Source: DATAGZ01 sp036263455 (lineage in GTDB: Bacteria > Pseudomonadota > Alphaproteobacteria > Dongiales > Dongiaceae). Taken from it: a stretch of 64,000 nt of DNA. The notes beneath the pieces are model-generated. The model had not been told where the DNA came from. It made no database searches and was given only the letters and a program-made list of their open reading frames with translations. The position numbers and the translations under genes were made by a program. The stretch is taken from positions 74,546 to 138,545 of the forward strand of contig DATAGZ010000021.1 in NCBI GenBank assembly GCA_036263455.1, in the 5' to 3' direction. Positions within the stretch are counted from its first letter, which is position 1; the number at the start of each line of letters is the position of its first letter. Positions 61,593 to 64,000 of this stretch are shown one piece after another.

Positions 61593-64000
61593 ATGAAGTC
61601 GCAGGCGCGGGTCGTCATTATCGGCGGTGGGATCGTAGGTGTTTCCATCGCCTATCACCTCACCAAGTTCGGCTGGCGGGACGTCGTGCTGCTGGAAAAG
61701 ACCGAGCTGACGGCGGGTTCGACCTGGCATGCCGCGGGGCTGCTGCCGCTCTTCAACATGAGCTACACGGTCGGTCAGATCCATAAATATTCCGTGGATC
61801 TCTATAAATCGCTCGAGGCGGAGACGGGCCAGCCGGTTTCCTTCCATCCCACCGGCAATCTGCGGCTTGCGACCAATCGCGACCGCATGGATGAATATTT
61901 CAAATATTGCGGCACCGCCAACACCATTGGCGTGCCTTTCGAGATCGTGACGCCTCAGCGTGTCAAGGAATTATGGCCGCTCTGCAATACCGACGGCATC
62001 ATCGGCGCGCTCTATCATCCCGATGACGGCCACGTCGCGCCTGCCGATGTGACCATGGCGCTGGCCAAGGCGGCGCGCGAGCGGGGCGCCGAAATCATTC
62101 GCCAGACCGAGGTGACGGCGATCGCCCCGACGCAGAGCGGCGAATGGCGGATCGCTACCAACAAAGGCGAGATACAATGCGAGCATGTCGTTACCGCGAC
62201 CGGCTCGTGGGCGCGCCAGGTGGCGGCCATGGTCGGGCTCGACATTCCCGTCATCCCCGTGGAGCATCAATTCATCGTCACCGAGCCGGTCCCCGAGCTC
62301 GTCGCGCGGCACAAGCAAGGATTGCCGGAAATGGCCGTGCTCCGGGAAAGCGACGAGAGCTATTACCTGCGCGAGGAGCGCCAGGGCCTGATCATCGGCC
62401 CCTATGAAAAAGGCGCGCCGGCCTGGGCGATAGACGGCGTGTCGCCAAATTTCGGCCAGGAATTGCTCCCGCCGGATCTCGACCGGCTGCTGCCCCATTA
62501 TGAGGCGGCAATGCGCCGCGTGCCGATGCTCGAGAAGGCCGGCATCAAGAATATCGTGAATGGGCCGATCCCCTATACGCCGGATGGTTCGCCGCTGGTG
62601 GGGCCGGCCTGGGGGCTCAGGAACTACTGGCTCGCCGAAGGGTTCAGCTTCGGCATCACCGCGGCCGGCGGAGCGGGCAAGGTGCTCGCCGAATGGATCA
62701 TCAACGGCGAACAGCCGATCGATCTGTGGGATATCGACCCGCGCCGGTTCGGGGCCTACGCCAACAAGAATTACACCAAAATCAAGAACGAAGAATGCTA
62801 CGAGCACGTCTTTGTTCATCATTATCCGCTCGAGGAGCGCCCGGCGGCCCGCCCGGCCAAGACCGCACCCTGCTACGACCGGCTGAAAGCGCATGGCGCG
62901 GTGTTCGGTCAGCGTTTCGGCTGGGAGCGCGCCAACTGGTTCGCGGCACCCGGCCAGAACGCCCAGGATGAATATTCCTTCCGGCGCACCAATTTTTTCG
63001 AGCCGGTGCGTATCGAGGCGATGGCGGTGCGGGAAAAAGCGGGGCTCATCGATCTTACCGGCTTTTCCAAGTTCGAAATATCCGGCCCCGGCGCCGAGAG
63101 GTTTCTCGACCGCTTGGTGGCCAACAAGCTGCCGCAGAAGATTGGGCGGATCGCCTTGGCCCATGTTCTGACCAAGAAGGGCGGCATCCTGTCCGAATTG
63201 ACCATCACCCGCCTGGCGTCCGACCGCTTCTATGTGATCAGCGCCGCCGCGGCCGAGCGCCACGATTTCGACCTGTTATGGCGTCACGCGCCCAGCGACG
63301 GATCGGTGCGGATCGAGGATGTGACGCTGCATCACGGCGTCCTGGTTCTGACCGGCCCTCGGGCGCGCGACATCCTGCGCCGCGTCACCGATGCGCCGCT
63401 CGACAATAAAAGCTTTCCCTGGCTCTCCGGTCGCGACATCCTGGTGGGCGTGGCGCCCGTTCGCGCGCTTCGTGTGAATTTCGTGGGAGAATTGGGCTGG
63501 GAACTCCACCATCCACTCGTCTACCAGAACCATATTTTCGATGCCCTGATGGCGGCGGGTGCCGAATTCGGCCTGCGCCCGTATGGAATACGTGCGATGG
63601 ATTCGCTGCGCCTGGAAAAAGGCTATCGCTATTGGCGGGTCGATCTCACGCCCGACTACACCATGTGGGAAGCGGGGTTCGACCGTTTCGTGGCTCTGGA
63701 TAAAGGCGATTTCATCGGGCGCGATGGTCTCCTTGCCCAGAAAGACAGGGGCGTGGCCCGCCGTTATGCCCTTCTCGAAGTGGCCGCGCGCGATTCTGAC
63801 CCCTGGGGCAACGAGCCGCTATTTGCCGATGGAACCATGGTGGGCCGGACCACCTCGGGCGGCTTCGGCTATGCCGTGAACAAGTCCCTGGCCATGGCGT
63901 ATGTCGATAGCAAGCATGCCGGACACGGAACCAGGCTTGAAATAGAGATGCTGGGGGACCGCTACCCGGCCACGGTCATTGCCGACTCGCCGTGGGATCC
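61593..64000 (+). CDS. Dimethylglycine/sarcosine dehydrogenase-like FAD enzyme (partial)
   Basis: Open from ATG 61593 to the window end, 802 codons, 3' end missing. N-terminal FAD domain VVIIGGGIVGVSIAYHL, then ELTAGSTWHAAGL, where the His is the site of covalent FAD in DMGDH/SARDH; a substrate domain; then from about 430 a GcvT-like aminomethyltransferase domain (ERANWFAAPGQN, VREKAGLIDLTGFSKFE, GELGWELHHP, RAMDSLRLEKGYRYW) that binds tetrahydrofolate. It oxidatively demethylates methylated glycines and passes the one-carbon unit to folate. Which amine it uses cannot be decided. Confidence 0.88.
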   Translation, partial: MKSQARVVIIGGGIVGVSIAYHLTKFGWRDVVLLEKTELTAGSTWHAAGLLPLFNMSYTVGQIHKYSVDLYKSLEAETGQPVSFHPTGNLRLATNRDRMDEYFKYCGTANTIGVPFEIVTPQRVKELWPLCNTDGIIGALYHPDDGHVAPADVTMALAKAARERGAEIIRQTEVTAIAPTQSGEWRIATNKGEIQCEHVVTATGSWARQVAAMVGLDIPVIPVEHQFIVTEPVPELVARHKQGLPEMAVLRESDESYYLREERQGLIIGPYEKGAPAWAIDGVSPNFGQELLPPDLDRLLPHYEAAMRRVPMLEKAGIKNIVNGPIPYTPDGSPLVGPAWGLRNYWLAEGFSFGITAAGGAGKVLAEWIINGEQPIDLWDIDPRRFGAYANKNYTKIKNEECYEHVFVHHYPLEERPAARPAKTAPCYDRLKAHGAVFGQRFGWERANWFAAPGQNAQDEYSFRRTNFFEPVRIEAMAVREKAGLIDLTGFSKFEISGPGAERFLDRLVANKLPQKIGRIALAHVLTKKGGILSELTITRLASDRFYVISAAAAERHDFDLLWRHAPSDGSVRIEDVTLHHGVLVLTGPRARDILRRVTDAPLDNKSFPWLSGRDILVGVAPVRALRVNFVGELGWELHHPLVYQNHIFDALMAAGAEFGLRPYGIRAMDSLRLEKGYRYWRVDLTPDYTMWEAGFDRFVALDKGDFIGRDGLLAQKDRGVARRYALLEVAARDSDPWGNEPLFADGTMVGRTTSGGFGYAVNKSLAMAYVDSKHAGHGTRLEIEMLGDRYPATVIADSPWD

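Overview
The window looks like the chromosome of a GC-rich alphaproteobacterium. Signs of this are the order DUF3576 lipoprotein - leuS - lptE, a DUF1289 protein, DUF4142 and entericidin genes behind GGAAC-N16-(C/T)GTT sites typical of the general stress sigma factor EcfG, a leucine/isovalerate (liu) degradation cluster, and tRNA genes with encoded CCA. I cannot place it below class level. There are no rRNA genes, CRISPR arrays, transposases or phage genes.

Layout. 1-4.4 kb: nadE, gltX and cysS overlap by ATGA and form one operon. 4.4-6.1 kb: a glycine-zipper lipoprotein, then on the minus strand a stress SDR dehydrogenase and a small entericidin-type lipoprotein. 6.1-15.3 kb: the accessory region. 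It holds broken remains of a Sel1-repeat gene and of an RTX gene 3' end, two near-identical copies of a 70-residue orphan gene, an AT-rich Sel1-like membrane protein gene, and, overlapping it, a 1914-codon gene for an RTX protein with a complete Hint autoprocessing domain. 15.3-22.3 kb: a diiron ferritin-like protein, an operon GST - GT39 glycosyltransferase - DUF599, leucyl aminopeptidase and murJ. 22.2-27.5 kb: methylcrotonyl-CoA carboxylase subunits, an enoyl-CoA hydratase and HMG-CoA lyase, the lower leucine pathway. 27.6-34.9 kb: a globin-coupled diguanylate cyclase, arfB, a glyoxalase, then leuS - lptE - SH3 protein - secreted protein, a DUF3576 lipoprotein and xanthine phosphoribosyltransferase. 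34.9-42.1 kb: a 1533-residue autotransporter, a DUF4142 gene behind an EcfG site with a decayed second copy, an EamA exporter and a DUF1289 protein. 42.3-49.6 kb: a PuuA-like glutamine synthetase, an MFS transporter, gluconokinase, a class III aminotransferase, an acyltransferase, a VOC protein and a secreted orphan. 49.6-53.3 kb: tRNA-Val(GAC), N-formylglutamate amidohydrolase, a predicted small RNA, an MFS exporter, a cupin, ruvX and tRNA-Ala(GGC). 53.4-60.4 kb: a sensory class III cyclase, infC (apparently starting at ATA), thrS, pabC and pabB. 60.4-64 kb: two small secreted proteins and a dimethylglycine/sarcosine dehydrogenase-like gene running off the end.

Most of the window is ordinary housekeeping in short, tightly overlapping operons. 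The least ordinary part is 6.1-15.3 kb. There a surface or secreted RTX protein has acquired an autocleaving Hint module and an AT-rich N-terminus, and relics beside it show that at least one earlier RTX/Sel1 unit was lost. No type I secretion transporter is present here, so the export route is unknown. Other points worth checking are the predicted CCUCCC-motif small RNA at 50.7-50.8 kb and the infC start codon.
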